From positions 29,082-93,081 of the forward strand of contig NZ_MIHA01000022.1 of assembly GCF_001722335.1 (NCBI RefSeq): 64,000 nucleotides of DNA. The letters are read 5' to 3'. Of the stretch, positions 1-8,278 are shown piece after piece. Made by a program: the position numbers and the translations under genes. Source of the DNA: Mycolicibacterium flavescens. GTDB taxonomy: Bacteria; Actinomycetota; Actinomycetes; Mycobacteriales; Mycobacteriaceae. Within the stretch, counting starts at the first letter, position 1; the number at the start of each line of letters is the position of its first letter. A model generated the notes under the pieces. That model searched no databases. It was not told where the DNA came from and saw only the letters and a program-made list of their open reading frames with translations.

Positions 1-179
1 TCGGCGAGCCGGTCGAGTACCCGTTCGCTGACGTCCTCGGGGTAGCCGCGCTTGGCGAGCCGCTCGGCCAGTTCCGCGCGGGTGCGTGCTCTCGCGGTGA
101 GCAGGCGCAGACACACATTCCGCGCCTGCTCCTCGCGAGAGGCCTCAGAAGTCGACGGGGGCGGGCAGGACTTCGTCAT
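1..179 (-). CDS. recX: RecX regulatory protein, N-terminal part (gene runs off the window)
   Basis: RecX binds RecA and restrains its recombinase activity. Only the first ~59 residues are in the window. They begin [12 protein letters not shown] and continue with a conserved helical stretch ([19 protein letters not shown], then a KRGYPEDV segment) typical of mycobacterial RecX. The ATG chosen lies inside the end of recA, so the two genes overlap by 35 bases in different frames. This matches the known mycobacterial recA-recX overlap and implies co-transcription and translational coupling, so RecX would be made whenever the DNA-damage promoters of recA fire. The C-terminal half is missing only because the window ends. 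Confidence 0.9.
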   Translation of the reverse strand, partial: MTKSCPPPSTSEASREEQARNVCLRLLTARARTRAELAERLAKRGYPEDVSERVLDRLA

Positions 180-2277
180 CAGTCACCACGGCGCCGATGC
201 CGAGCTTCTCTTTGATCTTCTTCTCGATCTCGTTGGCCACCTCGACGTTCTCGAGCAAGAAGTTACGCGCGTTCTCCTTGCCCTGGCCGAGCTGCTCACC
301 CTCGTAGGTGAACCACGAGCCGGACTTGCGGATGAAGCCCTGCTCGACACCCATGTCGATCAGCGAGCCTTCCTTGCTGATGCCCTTGCCGTAGAGGATG
401 TCGAACTCGGCCTGCTTGAACGGCGGCGAGACCTTGTTCTTGACGACCTTGACCCGGGTGCGGTTACCGACCGCGTCGGTGCCGTCCTTGAGGGTCTCGA
501 TCCGTCGAACGTCCATGCGGACCGAGGCGTAGAACTTCAAAGCCTTTCCGCCCGTTGTGGTTTCGGGTGAGTTGTGCACCATGACACCGTCGACGAAGTA
601 GTTGTGGTTGCCTTCGACCTCGATGTCGAAGCGATTCATCGACCGCGTATGCGGCTTGACGTGGACATCGAGGATCCGCGCCGGCACCAACCGCTGCGTG
701 GGCTCCACGAATTGCGGCGTGACCTCCGCCTTGCCGCGGAACCGCGGCAACAGCTTGTACTCCATCGACGAAGCCATGTGCGGCGCCACAATCTCCTGGA
801 ACTTCGCGCTGGCCGCGGTGGAGAACACCAGCACGGCTTTCCCGGCCTTACCGGACCGCCGCAGGCGAACGTCGAGGCCGTGGGTGTCGCGCAGATAGTC
901 ACGCAACCGGACGCGCGTGCCCTCGGTCATGGCTTCGACGCAGATCTCGATACGGCCGCTGCCGCCGGCGGTGCGCTCCTGCAGGCCTTTCGACCGGAGG
1001 GTGAACGAGCCGTCGTCCATGTACCAGATGGCCAGCGCCAGCGGGGTGAGCGCCTTGAGGTATTCCTCGGAGAAGAACTTCTTGCCGTCACCCAGATAGA
1101 CCGCGCGCTGCAGCTCGGCCAACTCGGGCAGCGGCGTGAAGTCGACAAACGTCGCACCCTTGTCGTTCACTCGGGTCGAGTGCGCGATATTGCCCAGAAG
1201 CGCTGTCTTCCACTGCAAGTAGTCCACCTGCTTGGCGCCGTGTCCCATCCGGAACCGCACGCCGTTGCGGTCTTGCCGATTGGGCGACAGGTTGCCGTCA
1301 CCCATCAGTGAGCCGAGCACGACCTGGAACTGCTGATCGCTGAGTCGATGCGGCTCTGCCGCCATCACCCGGTCGCCGGCGATGAGGTCGCCCGCTTCCG
1401 TCCAGCCGCCGGGCGTGCGAATCAGGTGATTCGGGGTGGCCGCAAACTGCGACTTGCCATTGCCGCCCGACTTCTCAACCGTGAACTGCAGGAACTGCTC
1501 GGCCGGGCCGTTGTTGAACCAGTTCACGACCTTGCGCGGGACGACCCGATCGGTCTCCGGGTCATACGACAGCACCTCGACGTCCATCTTCTGGTTGACG
1601 ATCTTGCCGATCTTCTCGGTGGAGCCGTCGGCCAACTGCACGCGGGTGCTGTAATTGAAGCACCCGAACATGACTCCGATTTTTTCGCGGAGCTGGTTGA
1701 TGAAGATCGCGGTGGTGCCCGAATTACTCAGTGCGCCGGTCATCTTGCGCAGCGCCTGGCTCATCAGCCGGGCCTGCAGACCGACGTGGCTGTCACCCAT
1801 CTCGCCCTCGATCTCCGCGCGCGGCACCAGCGCGGCAACCGAGTCGATGACCAGGATGTCCAGCGCGCCGGAGCGGATCAGCATGTCGGCGATCTCGAGC
1901 GCCTGCTCACCGGTGTCGGGCTGGCTGACCAGAAGCGCGTCGGTGTCCACGCCGAGCTTCTTGGCGTACTCGGGGTCCAACGCGTGCTCGGCGTCGATGA
2001 ACGCCGCGATCCCGCCGGCGGCCTGCGCGTTGGCGACCGCGTGCAGCGCGACGGTGGTCTTACCCGAGGATTCCGGGCCGTAGATCTCGACGACCCGGCC
2101 GCGCGGCAGCCCGCCGATGCCGAGCGCCACGTCCAGCGCGATCGAGCCGGTCGGGATGACCGAGATCGGCTGGCGGACCTCTTCGCCCAGCCGCATCACC
2201 GAGCCCTTGCCGAAGTTCTTGTCGATCTGTGCGAGGGCCAGCTCGAGGGCTTTCTCGCGGTCGGGTGCCTGCGCCAT
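145..2277 (-). CDS. recA: RecA recombinase precursor with in-frame intein
   Basis: RecA is the DNA strand-exchange ATPase and the co-protease that triggers LexA cleavage. The 710-residue precursor contains an N-extein (1-205), an intein (206-569) and a C-extein (570-710), giving a mature RecA of 346 residues after protein splicing. The Walker A motif GPESSGKTT is at 67-75, and [15 protein letters not shown] leads into the splice site. The first residue after the intein is Ser, followed by [12 protein letters not shown]. The ATG at 2277 gives the usual mycobacterial N-terminus [15 protein letters not shown]. The gene is read away from the hydrogenase operon, with an SOS box and a PafBC-type promoter in the shared upstream region, and it overlaps recX downstream. 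The extein is intact, so the gene should be functional if splicing works. Confidence 0.98.
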   Translation of the reverse strand: MAQAPDREKALELALAQIDKNFGKGSVMRLGEEVRQPISVIPTGSIALDVALGIGGLPRGRVVEIYGPESSGKTTVALHAVANAQAAGGIAAFIDAEHALDPEYAKKLGVDTDALLVSQPDTGEQALEIADMLIRSGALDILVIDSVAALVPRAEIEGEMGDSHVGLQARLMSQALRKMTGALSNSGTTAIFINQLREKIGVMFGCFNYSTRVQLADGSTEKIGKIVNQKMDVEVLSYDPETDRVVPRKVVNWFNNGPAEQFLQFTVEKSGGNGKSQFAATPNHLIRTPGGWTEAGDLIAGDRVMAAEPHRLSDQQFQVVLGSLMGDGNLSPNRQDRNGVRFRMGHGAKQVDYLQWKTALLGNIAHSTRVNDKGATFVDFTPLPELAELQRAVYLGDGKKFFSEEYLKALTPLALAIWYMDDGSFTLRSKGLQERTAGGSGRIEICVEAMTEGTRVRLRDYLRDTHGLDVRLRRSGKAGKAVLVFSTAASAKFQEIVAPHMASSMEYKLLPRFRGKAEVTPQFVEPTQRLVPARILDVHVKPHTRSMNRFDIEVEGNHNYFVDGVMVHNSPETTTGGKALKFYASVRMDVRRIETLKDGTDAVGNRTRVKVVKNKVSPPFKQAEFDILYGKGISKEGSLIDMGVEQGFIRKSGSWFTYEGEQLGQGKENARNFLLENVEVANEIEKKIKEKLGIGAVVTDDEVLPAPVDF
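571..1662 (-). mobile_element. RecA intein (RecA-b insertion site) with LAGLIDADG-type homing endonuclease
   Basis: This is a 364-residue in-frame intein at residues 206-569 of the RecA precursor. It starts with Cys1 (CFNYSTRV), has the block B motif ATPNH (His79), and ends in HN (MVHN) followed by Ser+1, so all canonical splicing residues are present. Between the splicing halves lies a homing endonuclease domain with two motifs, LGSLMGDGN at intein residues 116-124 and IWYMDDGSF at 212-220. Both keep the acidic residues expected at the active site. The insertion after G205 of RecA corresponds to the RecA-b site known from M. leprae and some fast growers, not the RecA-a site of M. tuberculosis. 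The full length suggests an element still able to home. Confidence 0.95.
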
Positions 2278-2336
2278 GATGGTCTCCGTCCTGGATGTCT
2301 AGCTGTTCGGTGATCGGTTTCGATCAGTTGGCCGTG

Positions 2337-2359
2337 ACGCTAGAGGCAGCCACCGACAA
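2337..2359 (-). promoter_or_regulatory. PafBC-type (RecA-NDp) promoter of recA
   Basis: Read on the minus strand, TTGTCGGTG (2359-2351) is followed after exactly 8 bases by TAGCGT (2342-2337). This fits the mycobacterial PafBC/RecA-independent DNA damage promoter motif (TGTCRGTG-N8-TANNNT) and lies about 60 bases upstream of the recA ATG. That family of promoters is known to drive recA in mycobacteria alongside the LexA-controlled one. Confidence 0.85.
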
Positions 2360-2414
2360 GTTCGGGACAAGTCGGCCTGACCAGCATCTAGCCGTCGAAC
2401 ACTGCCCACAGTAG

Positions 2415-2430
2415 ACGAACATCTGTTCGA
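2415..2430. promoter_or_regulatory. LexA/SOS box upstream of recA
   Basis: ACGAAC-ATCT-GTTCGA is a near-perfect match to the mycobacterial SOS palindrome (TCGAAC-N4-GTTCGA). It lies 138 bases upstream of recA and 109 bases upstream of the divergent hypA. It is expected to bind LexA and repress the second recA promoter. Because the intergenic region is shared, an effect on the hydrogenase operon is possible but not shown. Confidence 0.85.
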
Positions 2431-2538
2431 CTCAAGTCTGACACGCCGTGTTCTGGAGCGAACCGTCGAGCGGATCCGGCGTCTGCGCCATGCTCTGCGG
2501 CCTATGGTGAAGTCATCCCGCCCGGAACGGGGTCCGGC

Positions 2539-2868
2539 ATGCACGAGATGGCGATAACCCAGAGCGTGGTCGATGCGGTGTGCGAGCACGCCGCGGGCCG
2601 CCGGGTGCACTGCGTCACGCTCGAGGTCGGGGCACTCTGCGCCATCGTGCCCGACGCAATGCAGTTCTGCTTCGAGCTCGCCACCGCGGGCACCGTGGCC
2701 GACGGGGCACGTCTGGACATCGGCGTCCAGCCCGGGGCCGCGCGCTGCCGCACCTGCGACGAGAGCTTCGAACTGTCCGACCCGATCTTGCTGTGCCCAT
2801 GCGGCAGTGCGGACGTCGAGGTGACCGCCGGACGGGACCTCAAGATTCTTTCGATGGAGGTGAGTTGA
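2539..2868 (+). CDS. hypA: HypA, hydrogenase nickel insertion protein
   Basis: HypA delivers nickel to the hydrogenase large subunit together with HypB. The 109-residue product starts MHEMAI, with the conserved nickel-binding Met1-His2-Glu3, and carries the structural zinc site C70-x2-C73 and C86-x-C88. The second half of the zinc site is CxC (LCPCGS) where most HypA proteins have CxxC, so one residue is missing from the knuckle. This is the first gene of the operon. A possible -10 element TATGGT is at 2503-2508, and hypB follows with one base between stop and start. The gene is divergent from recA. Confidence 0.93.
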   Translation: MHEMAITQSVVDAVCEHAAGRRVHCVTLEVGALCAIVPDAMQFCFELATAGTVADGARLDIGVQPGAARCRTCDESFELSDPILLCPCGSADVEVTAGRDLKILSMEVS

Positions 2869-2869
2869 C

Positions 2870-3646
2870 ATGTGCGCAACCTGTGGCTGCGGCGAGGACG
2901 GGGTGACCGTCACCATTCCCGGACACACCCACCCCCACGAGCACGAGCACGAGCATCACGATCACACCGAGACGGTCACGCTCGAACAGAAGGTGCTTGC
3001 GAAGAACGATGAGCTTGCCGACCGGAACCGCGCCTGGTTGGCCGAACGCGACATTCTCGCGCTCAATCTCACCAGTTCGCCCGGGGCGGGTAAGACGACG
3101 CTACTCGAGCGCACCATCCGCGAGCTGAGCCCGCGCCGGCCGGTGGCGGTCATCGAGGGCGACCAGGAGACACTGCTCGACGCCGATCGCATCAAGGCCG
3201 CGGGTGCACGCGCCGTGCAAGTCAACACCGGTGCGGGCTGCCACCTCGACGCCGCCATGGTGCAGCGTGCCTTGAGGACCCTCGACCCGGAACCGGAGTC
3301 ACTGCTGTTCATCGAGAACGTCGGGAATCTCGTCTGCCCCGCCCTGTTCGATCTGGGCGAACACGGCAAAGTCGTCATCATCTCGGTGACGGAGGGCGAC
3401 GACAAGCCGCTGAAGTATCCACACATCTTCGCCGCGGCGGAACTGGTGATCGTGAACAAGATCGACCTGCTGCAACACGTGGTCTTTGATGTCAAAAAAT
3501 GTTGCGGCCATGTGCGATCACTGAACCGGCGCGCGCAGATACTGACGCTGTCGGCCGCCAGCGGCGATGGTAGCGCTCAGTGGTACGAGTGGATCGACGA
3601 ATGCGCAAAAACCGCTTCCTCGCGTACACCCGTTGACAAGATATGA
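2870..3646 (+). CDS. hypB: HypB, GTPase for hydrogenase nickel incorporation
   Basis: HypB is a GTPase and nickel metallochaperone that works with HypA. It has 258 residues. The N-terminus MCATCGCGE is the high-affinity CxxCGC nickel site, followed by a histidine-rich nickel-storage segment (about residues 19-32, HTHPHEHEHEHHDH). The G domain starts with the Walker A motif SSPGAGKTT (69-77), then has GDQET, the ENVGNLVCP segment and the NKIDLL guanine-specificity motif. Start and stop overlap closely with hypA, indicating co-translation. A 121-base spacer containing a hairpin separates it from hhyS. Confidence 0.95.
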   Translation: MCATCGCGEDGVTVTIPGHTHPHEHEHEHHDHTETVTLEQKVLAKNDELADRNRAWLAERDILALNLTSSPGAGKTTLLERTIRELSPRRPVAVIEGDQETLLDADRIKAAGARAVQVNTGAGCHLDAAMVQRALRTLDPEPESLLFIENVGNLVCPALFDLGEHGKVVIISVTEGDDKPLKYPHIFAAAELVIVNKIDLLQHVVFDVKKCCGHVRSLNRRAQILTLSAASGDGSAQWYEWIDECAKTASSRTPVDKI

Positions 3647-3676
3647 CCCCCGGAGTAAACCCATGTTCAGCACCGA

Positions 3677-3698
3677 ACTCGGTGCCACGACACCGAGT
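3677..3698 (+). other. Intercistronic hairpin between hypB and hhyS
   Basis: ACTCGGTG (3677-3684) and CACCGAGT (3691-3698) are perfect inverted repeats around a 6-base loop. The hairpin sits in the only sizeable gap (121 bases) inside the early operon, just before the structural genes. It may act as an RNA processing or stability element, or a partial terminator. No U-tract follows. Confidence 0.45.
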
Positions 3699-3767
3699 GA
3701 CGTTGGGAGTCGCAGCCCGGCTCCCGGTCGTGAGGGCCCCAGCCCGGCCCCCAGAAAGCTGTGACCT

Positions 3768-4823
3768 ATGCCAACGGAGGCAGCAGTCAAAGCAGAAGAG
3801 GCGCTGATCCACGTTCTCTGGATCAACGCCGGATTGAGTTGTGACGGTGATTCTGTGGCGCTGACTGCCGCCACCCAACCCAGCATCGAGGAGATCGCCC
3901 TGGGCGCTCTTCCCGGGCTGCCGAGGATCGCCGTCCATTGGCCCCTGATCGATTTCGAGTGCGGACCAAACGGGGGCGCCGACGATTTTCTCGAATGGTT
4001 CTTCAAAGCCGACCGGGGTGAGCTGGATCCGTTCGTTCTGGTGGTCGAGGGGTCCATCCCGAACGAGAAGATCAAGGCCGAAGGCTACTGGTGCGGATTC
4101 GGAAACGACCCGGCCACCGGCCAACCGATGACGACGAGCGAGTGGCTGGATCGGCTGACACCCAAGGCCACTGCGCTCGTCGCGGTGGGCACGTGCGCCA
4201 CCTACGGCGGTATCCACGCGATGGCGGGCAACCCGACCGGGGCCATGGGAGTACCCGATTACCTCGGCTGGGACTGGAAGAGCAAGGCGGGCATACCGAT
4301 CGTCTGCGTGCCCGGCTGTCCCATCCAACCGGACAACCTCGCCGAGACACTGACCTACCTGCTCTACATGGCCACAAACCAGGCTCCGATGATTCCGCTC
4401 GACGACGCGTTGCGGCCCCAGTGGCTGTTCGGCGCATCCGTGCACGAAGGTTGCGACCGCGCCGGCTATTACGAACAGGGTGACTTCGCCACCGAATACG
4501 GCTCTCCCAAATGCATTGTCAAGCTTGGCTGTTGGGGCCCGGTGGTGAAGTGCAACGTGCCCAAGCGCGGTTGGATCAACGGTGTCGGTGGCTGCCCTAA
4601 CGTCGGCGGCATCTGCATCGGATGCACGATGCCCGGGTTCCCCGACAAGTTCATGCCGTTCATGGACGAACCGCCCGGCGGCAAAGTGTCGACCGCGGCG
4701 TCGGGACTGTACGGGTCGGTCATCCGCAGCCTGCGTCACGTCACGGGCCGCACGGTCGACAAAGAACCCAAATGGCGCCATCCCGGCACGCAACTCACAA
4801 CCGGAGCGACGCGCACCTGGTAG
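3768..4823 (+). CDS. hhyS: Group 1h [NiFe]-hydrogenase small subunit
   Basis: This Fe-S electron transfer subunit belongs to a high-affinity, oxygen-tolerant uptake hydrogenase that scavenges trace H2 and feeds respiration. It has 351 residues and no Tat signal, as known for group 1h (formerly group 5) enzymes. The proximal cluster site reads C25-D-G-D28 where other [NiFe] hydrogenases have CxxC, so Asp28 replaces one Cys. C143 (GTCATYGG) and C184 (PGCP) complete the 3Cys-1Asp set. Medial and distal cluster ligands follow from H226 (VHEGC) to C286 (CIGC). It pairs with hhyL immediately downstream. The order matches the M. smegmatis hydrogenase-2 genes, which also lie next to recA. Confidence 0.95.
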   Translation: MPTEAAVKAEEALIHVLWINAGLSCDGDSVALTAATQPSIEEIALGALPGLPRIAVHWPLIDFECGPNGGADDFLEWFFKADRGELDPFVLVVEGSIPNEKIKAEGYWCGFGNDPATGQPMTTSEWLDRLTPKATALVAVGTCATYGGIHAMAGNPTGAMGVPDYLGWDWKSKAGIPIVCVPGCPIQPDNLAETLTYLLYMATNQAPMIPLDDALRPQWLFGASVHEGCDRAGYYEQGDFATEYGSPKCIVKLGCWGPVVKCNVPKRGWINGVGGCPNVGGICIGCTMPGFPDKFMPFMDEPPGGKVSTAASGLYGSVIRSLRHVTGRTVDKEPKWRHPGTQLTTGATRTW

Positions 4824-4907
4824 TGCGCTCCCCCGGGGCGCCCAGGCGTGCTTTCGGGTACCGGAACACCCTGTGACGCTTCTCCTTCAGCCGAAAGGGA
4901 AAGCTCA

Positions 4908-6704
4908 ATGACCACCATCATCCCCGAGCCCTCACACGTGAAGCGCGATCCCGGTCAACTCGTGGAGATGGCCTGGGATCCCATCACCCGCATCGTCGGC
5001 AGCCTCGGCATCTACACCAAGATCGACTTCGACAACCGCGAAGTCGTCGAGTGTCACAGCACCTCGTCGATCTTCCGCGGTTACTCGATCTTCATGAAAG
5101 GCAAGGACCCTCGCGACGCCCACTTCATCACCAGCCGCATCTGCGGTATCTGCGGCGACAACCACGCCACCTGCTCGTGCTACTGCCAGAACATGGCTTA
5201 CGGCGTCAAACCACCGCACCTGGGCGAATGGCTGATCAACCTGGGCGAGGCCGCCGAGTACATGTTCGACCACAACATCTTCCAAGAGAACCTGGTCGGG
5301 GTGGACTACTGCGAGAAGATGGTCGCCGAGACGAACCCCAGTGTGCTGGCCAAGGCTGAGAACACGCAGGCCCCGCACGCGGACATGCACGGCCACCGCA
5401 CGATCGCCGACATCATGCGCGCGCTCAACCCGTTCACCGGTGAGTTCTACCGCGAGGCGCTGCAGGTCAGCCGCTGGACGCGGGAGATGTTCTGCCTCAT
5501 GGAAGGTCGCCACGTCCACCCGTCCACGCTGTATCCCGGTGGCATCGGCACCACCGCGACGGTCCAGTTGATGACCGACTACATGACCCGATTGATGCGA
5601 TACGTGGAGTTCATGAAGAAGGTCGTGCCGATGCACGACGACCTCTTCGACTTCTTCTACGAAGCGCTCCCCGGTTACGACCAGGTCGGGTTGCGGCGGA
5701 CGCTGCTGGGGTGCTGGGGATCCTTCCAGGATCCCGAGGTGTGCAACTTCGAGTACAAGGACATGGAACGCTGGGGCGACGCGATGTTTGTCACCCCGGG
5801 CGTGGTGATCGACGGCAAGCTGCACACCCACTCGCTGGTGGACATCAATCTGGGCATCCGAATCCTGCTGGGGCACTCGTACTACGACGATTGGACCGAC
5901 CAGGAGATGTTCGTCAAGACCGATCCGCTGGGCAATCCGGTGGACCGGCGGCACCCCTGGAACCAGCACACCAATCCCCGCCCGCAGAAGCGCGACTTCG
6001 ACGGCAACTACAGCTGGGTGATGGCGCCGCGATGGTTCGACGGCACGGATCATCTGGCGCTGGACACCGGCGGCGGACCGTTGGCGCGGTTGTGGTCCAC
6101 CGCGCTCGCCGGGCTTGTCGACATCGGCTACGTGAAGGCGACCGGACGAAGCGTGCAGATCAACCTGCCCAAGACCGCCCTGAAGGGACCGGTCGAGTTC
6201 GAATGGAAGATACCCGAATACGGCAGCAACACCCTCGAGCGCAATCGGGCGCGGACGTACTTCCAGGCCTACGCGGCCGCCTGTGCGCTGCACTTCGCTG
6301 AGAAGGCGCTGACCGAGATCCGCGCGGGCCGCACCAAGACCTGGGAGAAGTTCGAGGTACCCGACGAGGGCATCGGGTGCGGGTTCACCGAGGCGGTCCG
6401 CGGAGTGCTGAGCCACCACATGGTGATCCGTGACGGCAAGATCGCGAACTATCACCCCTATCCGCCGACCCCGTGGAACGCGAACCCGCGCGACAGTTAC
6501 GGCACACCGGGCCCCTACGAGGATGCGGTGCAGGGTCAGCCGATCTTCGAGGAGAACGGCCGGGAACACTTCAAGGGCATCGACGTCATGCGCACGGTGC
6601 GCAGTTTCGATCCGTGTCTGCCCTGCGGTGTGCACATGTACCTGGGAAAGGGGAAGTCGCTGGACCTGCTGCACTCCCCCACCCAGTCCGTCACCGGGGA
6701 ATAG
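4908..6704 (+). CDS. hhyL: Group 1h [NiFe]-hydrogenase large subunit
   Basis: This is the catalytic subunit with the NiFe(CN)2CO centre. It has 598 residues from the ATG at 4908, which is preceded by a GAAAGGGA ribosome binding site. An in-frame start at 4848 exists but adds an unlikely leader. The N-terminal metal motif RICGICGDNH (residues 77-86; C79, C82) and the C-terminal motif DPCLPCGVH (C570, C573, H576) supply the four Ni ligands. The 22 residues after H576 are the extension normally removed by the maturation protease, encoded downstream at 10362. It lies 84 bases after hhyS and 3 bases before the hhyE-like gene. Confidence 0.96.
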   Translation: MTTIIPEPSHVKRDPGQLVEMAWDPITRIVGSLGIYTKIDFDNREVVECHSTSSIFRGYSIFMKGKDPRDAHFITSRICGICGDNHATCSCYCQNMAYGVKPPHLGEWLINLGEAAEYMFDHNIFQENLVGVDYCEKMVAETNPSVLAKAENTQAPHADMHGHRTIADIMRALNPFTGEFYREALQVSRWTREMFCLMEGRHVHPSTLYPGGIGTTATVQLMTDYMTRLMRYVEFMKKVVPMHDDLFDFFYEALPGYDQVGLRRTLLGCWGSFQDPEVCNFEYKDMERWGDAMFVTPGVVIDGKLHTHSLVDINLGIRILLGHSYYDDWTDQEMFVKTDPLGNPVDRRHPWNQHTNPRPQKRDFDGNYSWVMAPRWFDGTDHLALDTGGGPLARLWSTALAGLVDIGYVKATGRSVQINLPKTALKGPVEFEWKIPEYGSNTLERNRARTYFQAYAAACALHFAEKALTEIRAGRTKTWEKFEVPDEGIGCGFTEAVRGVLSHHMVIRDGKIANYHPYPPTPWNANPRDSYGTPGPYEDAVQGQPIFEENGREHFKGIDVMRTVRSFDPCLPCGVHMYLGKGKSLDLLHSPTQSVTGE

Positions 6705-6707
6705 GAA

Positions 6708-7640
6708 ATGGTCCCGCCGGAAAGAGACGACGTGCAGTGGCGTACGGCGGGTGACCGGATACAGGGCCTGCTCGACGCGTCCGCCGCGGGCGGCCCCGCG
6801 GCCTACGAGCGGGCGGTTCAGCTCGTCGGCGAGGTGACCGATCTCTACGGCGAAGGGCTGGAGCGGATACTGCGGATCGCGGTGGGCGCCGACGCCCGCC
6901 TGGCGGAGCGGTTCGCCGGCGACGACCTGGTGGCGAGCCTGCTGCTCGTGCACGGGCTCCACCCCCACAACGTCGAGCAGAGGGTCGCGGATGCCCTGAA
7001 CAGGGTCCGCCCGTACCTGGGCTCACACGGCGGCGACGTCACCTTGCTCGACATCGCGTCTCACCCCGAAGGATCGGTTGTGCGGCTGCAGTTCACGGGC
7101 AGCTGTAAGAGCTGTCCGTCCTCGGCGGTGACGCTCGAACTGACCGTCGAGGACGCCATCCGGGCGGCGGCCCCTGAGGTGAGCTCGATCGAGGTGGTCC
7201 CCGCGGATGCCGCCGGCACCGTGATACCCGCGGCGGCACTGCTCAGCCGCGTCCATCAGAGCGGACCGGGCTCGGCGGTGTGGCACGCCGTTCCCGAGCT
7301 CGCGGACCTGGCACCCGGCGACGTCGGCGGGTTCTACGTCGCGGGACACACCGTGCTCGCGTGCCGCGTCGGCGACGCGGTGTTCGCCTACCGCAACCGG
7401 TGCGGTGTCTGCGGTGAGACGCTGGCCGGTGCTGCCTTGCATCGCCGGATGGGCCGGCCCGCCGACGAGGCCGTACTGCGCTGCCCGGGTTGTCACGCCC
7501 ACTTCGATGTCGTGCACGCCGGCGCCTGCGTCGACGACGCCGCCCCGCAAGCGCACCTGCAACCGATCCCGCTGCTCACCCGCGACGGAGTGCTCTCGAT
7601 TGCGATGGCGACCGAACCAACGGGAGCGGGCATGGCATGA
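6708..7640 (+). CDS. hhyE: HhyE-like Fe-S protein: NifU domain plus altered Rieske domain
   Basis: This is a probable electron transfer partner of the hydrogenase, comparable to the HucE/HhyE proteins of M. smegmatis. It has 310 residues. The middle part (about 88-165) is a NifU C-terminal domain with the cluster motif GSCKSCP (C133, C136). The C-terminal part (about 205-300) has a Rieske-like fold pattern, but the usual CxH and CxxH ligand pairs read CGVC (C232, C235) and CPGC (C259, C262). The site is therefore all-cysteine, as in rubredoxin or a zinc ribbon. It sits directly behind hhyL and overlaps the next gene by ATGA. The electron transfer role is inferred from context; the domain assignment is from motifs. 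Confidence 0.8.
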   Translation: MVPPERDDVQWRTAGDRIQGLLDASAAGGPAAYERAVQLVGEVTDLYGEGLERILRIAVGADARLAERFAGDDLVASLLLVHGLHPHNVEQRVADALNRVRPYLGSHGGDVTLLDIASHPEGSVVRLQFTGSCKSCPSSAVTLELTVEDAIRAAAPEVSSIEVVPADAAGTVIPAAALLSRVHQSGPGSAVWHAVPELADLAPGDVGGFYVAGHTVLACRVGDAVFAYRNRCGVCGETLAGAALHRRMGRPADEAVLRCPGCHAHFDVVHAGACVDDAAPQAHLQPIPLLTRDGVLSIAMATEPTGAGMA

Positions 7641-8278
7641 GTGACGCCTACGACGTGCTCGCCCGGATCCGGGCCAGCCGGGGCGGACCCGCTCCGGCGG
7701 TCGAGCGCTGTGAGATGTGCACCGAGCCGATCACCGAGCGCCATCAGCACGTCGTGAATGTCGATGCACGACAGTTGATGTGCGTGTGCCGCGGTTGTTA
7801 CCTGCTTTTCACCGACGCCACCGCCGAGCTCCGCTTCCGCGCGGTGCCCGACCGCTGGCTGACCTTTCCGGACTTCGGGCTCGGGCATCGGGAGTGGCAA
7901 CTCCTTCAGATCCCGGTGGGGTTGGCGTTCTTCTTCCGCAACTCGGCGGTGAACCACGTGGTGGCCTTCTATCCGGGGCCGGCTGGTGCGACGGAGTCCG
8001 AACTGGACCTGACCGCGTGGGACGGTGTGCGCGACGCGGACCGGCGCGTCGATCTGCTGGCCGACGACACCGAGGCCCTCCTCGTGCGCGTGCCCGACGA
8101 CGAGACCCGGCCGCCGGAATGCCATCTGGTGCCCATCGACGCCTGCTACGAGTTCGTCGGCCGGCTCCGCCAACTGTGGCGCGGCTTCGACGGCGGTCAG
8201 CAGGTCCGGGAGTACGTCGACGACTTCTTCGACGAGGTTCGCGCCCGCGGCAAGGTGGTGGTGCCGTGCCAGAGTTGA
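7637..8278 (+). CDS. DUF5947 family hydrogenase-associated protein
   Basis: The 213-residue protein starts at an ATG that overlaps the stop of the NifU/Rieske gene (ATGA). Near the N-terminus it has CEMC and later CRGC (about residues 24-55), a likely zinc or Fe-S binding knuckle, followed by a region rich in aromatic residues (LTFPDFGLGHREWQLLQIP). I recognise it as the DUF5947 family, which travels with actinobacterial group 1h hydrogenases. No biochemical function is known to me. Position next to the Fe-S partner suggests a role in assembling or tethering the complex. Confidence 0.75.
   Translation: MSDAYDVLARIRASRGGPAPAVERCEMCTEPITERHQHVVNVDARQLMCVCRGCYLLFTDATAELRFRAVPDRWLTFPDFGLGHREWQLLQIPVGLAFFFRNSAVNHVVAFYPGPAGATESELDLTAWDGVRDADRRVDLLADDTEALLVRVPDDETRPPECHLVPIDACYEFVGRLRQLWRGFDGGQQVREYVDDFFDEVRARGKVVVPCQS

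Noticed and set aside
4848..4907. Upstream in-frame start for the hydrogenase large subunit
   Set aside because: The extra 20 residues have no family similarity, and the ATG at 4908 has a good ribosome site.
4932..6968. A 678-residue open frame on the minus strand opposite hhyL
   Set aside because: It is a codon-bias shadow of the high-GC hhyL gene. It lacks family motifs and a ribosome site, while hhyL has both metal motifs.
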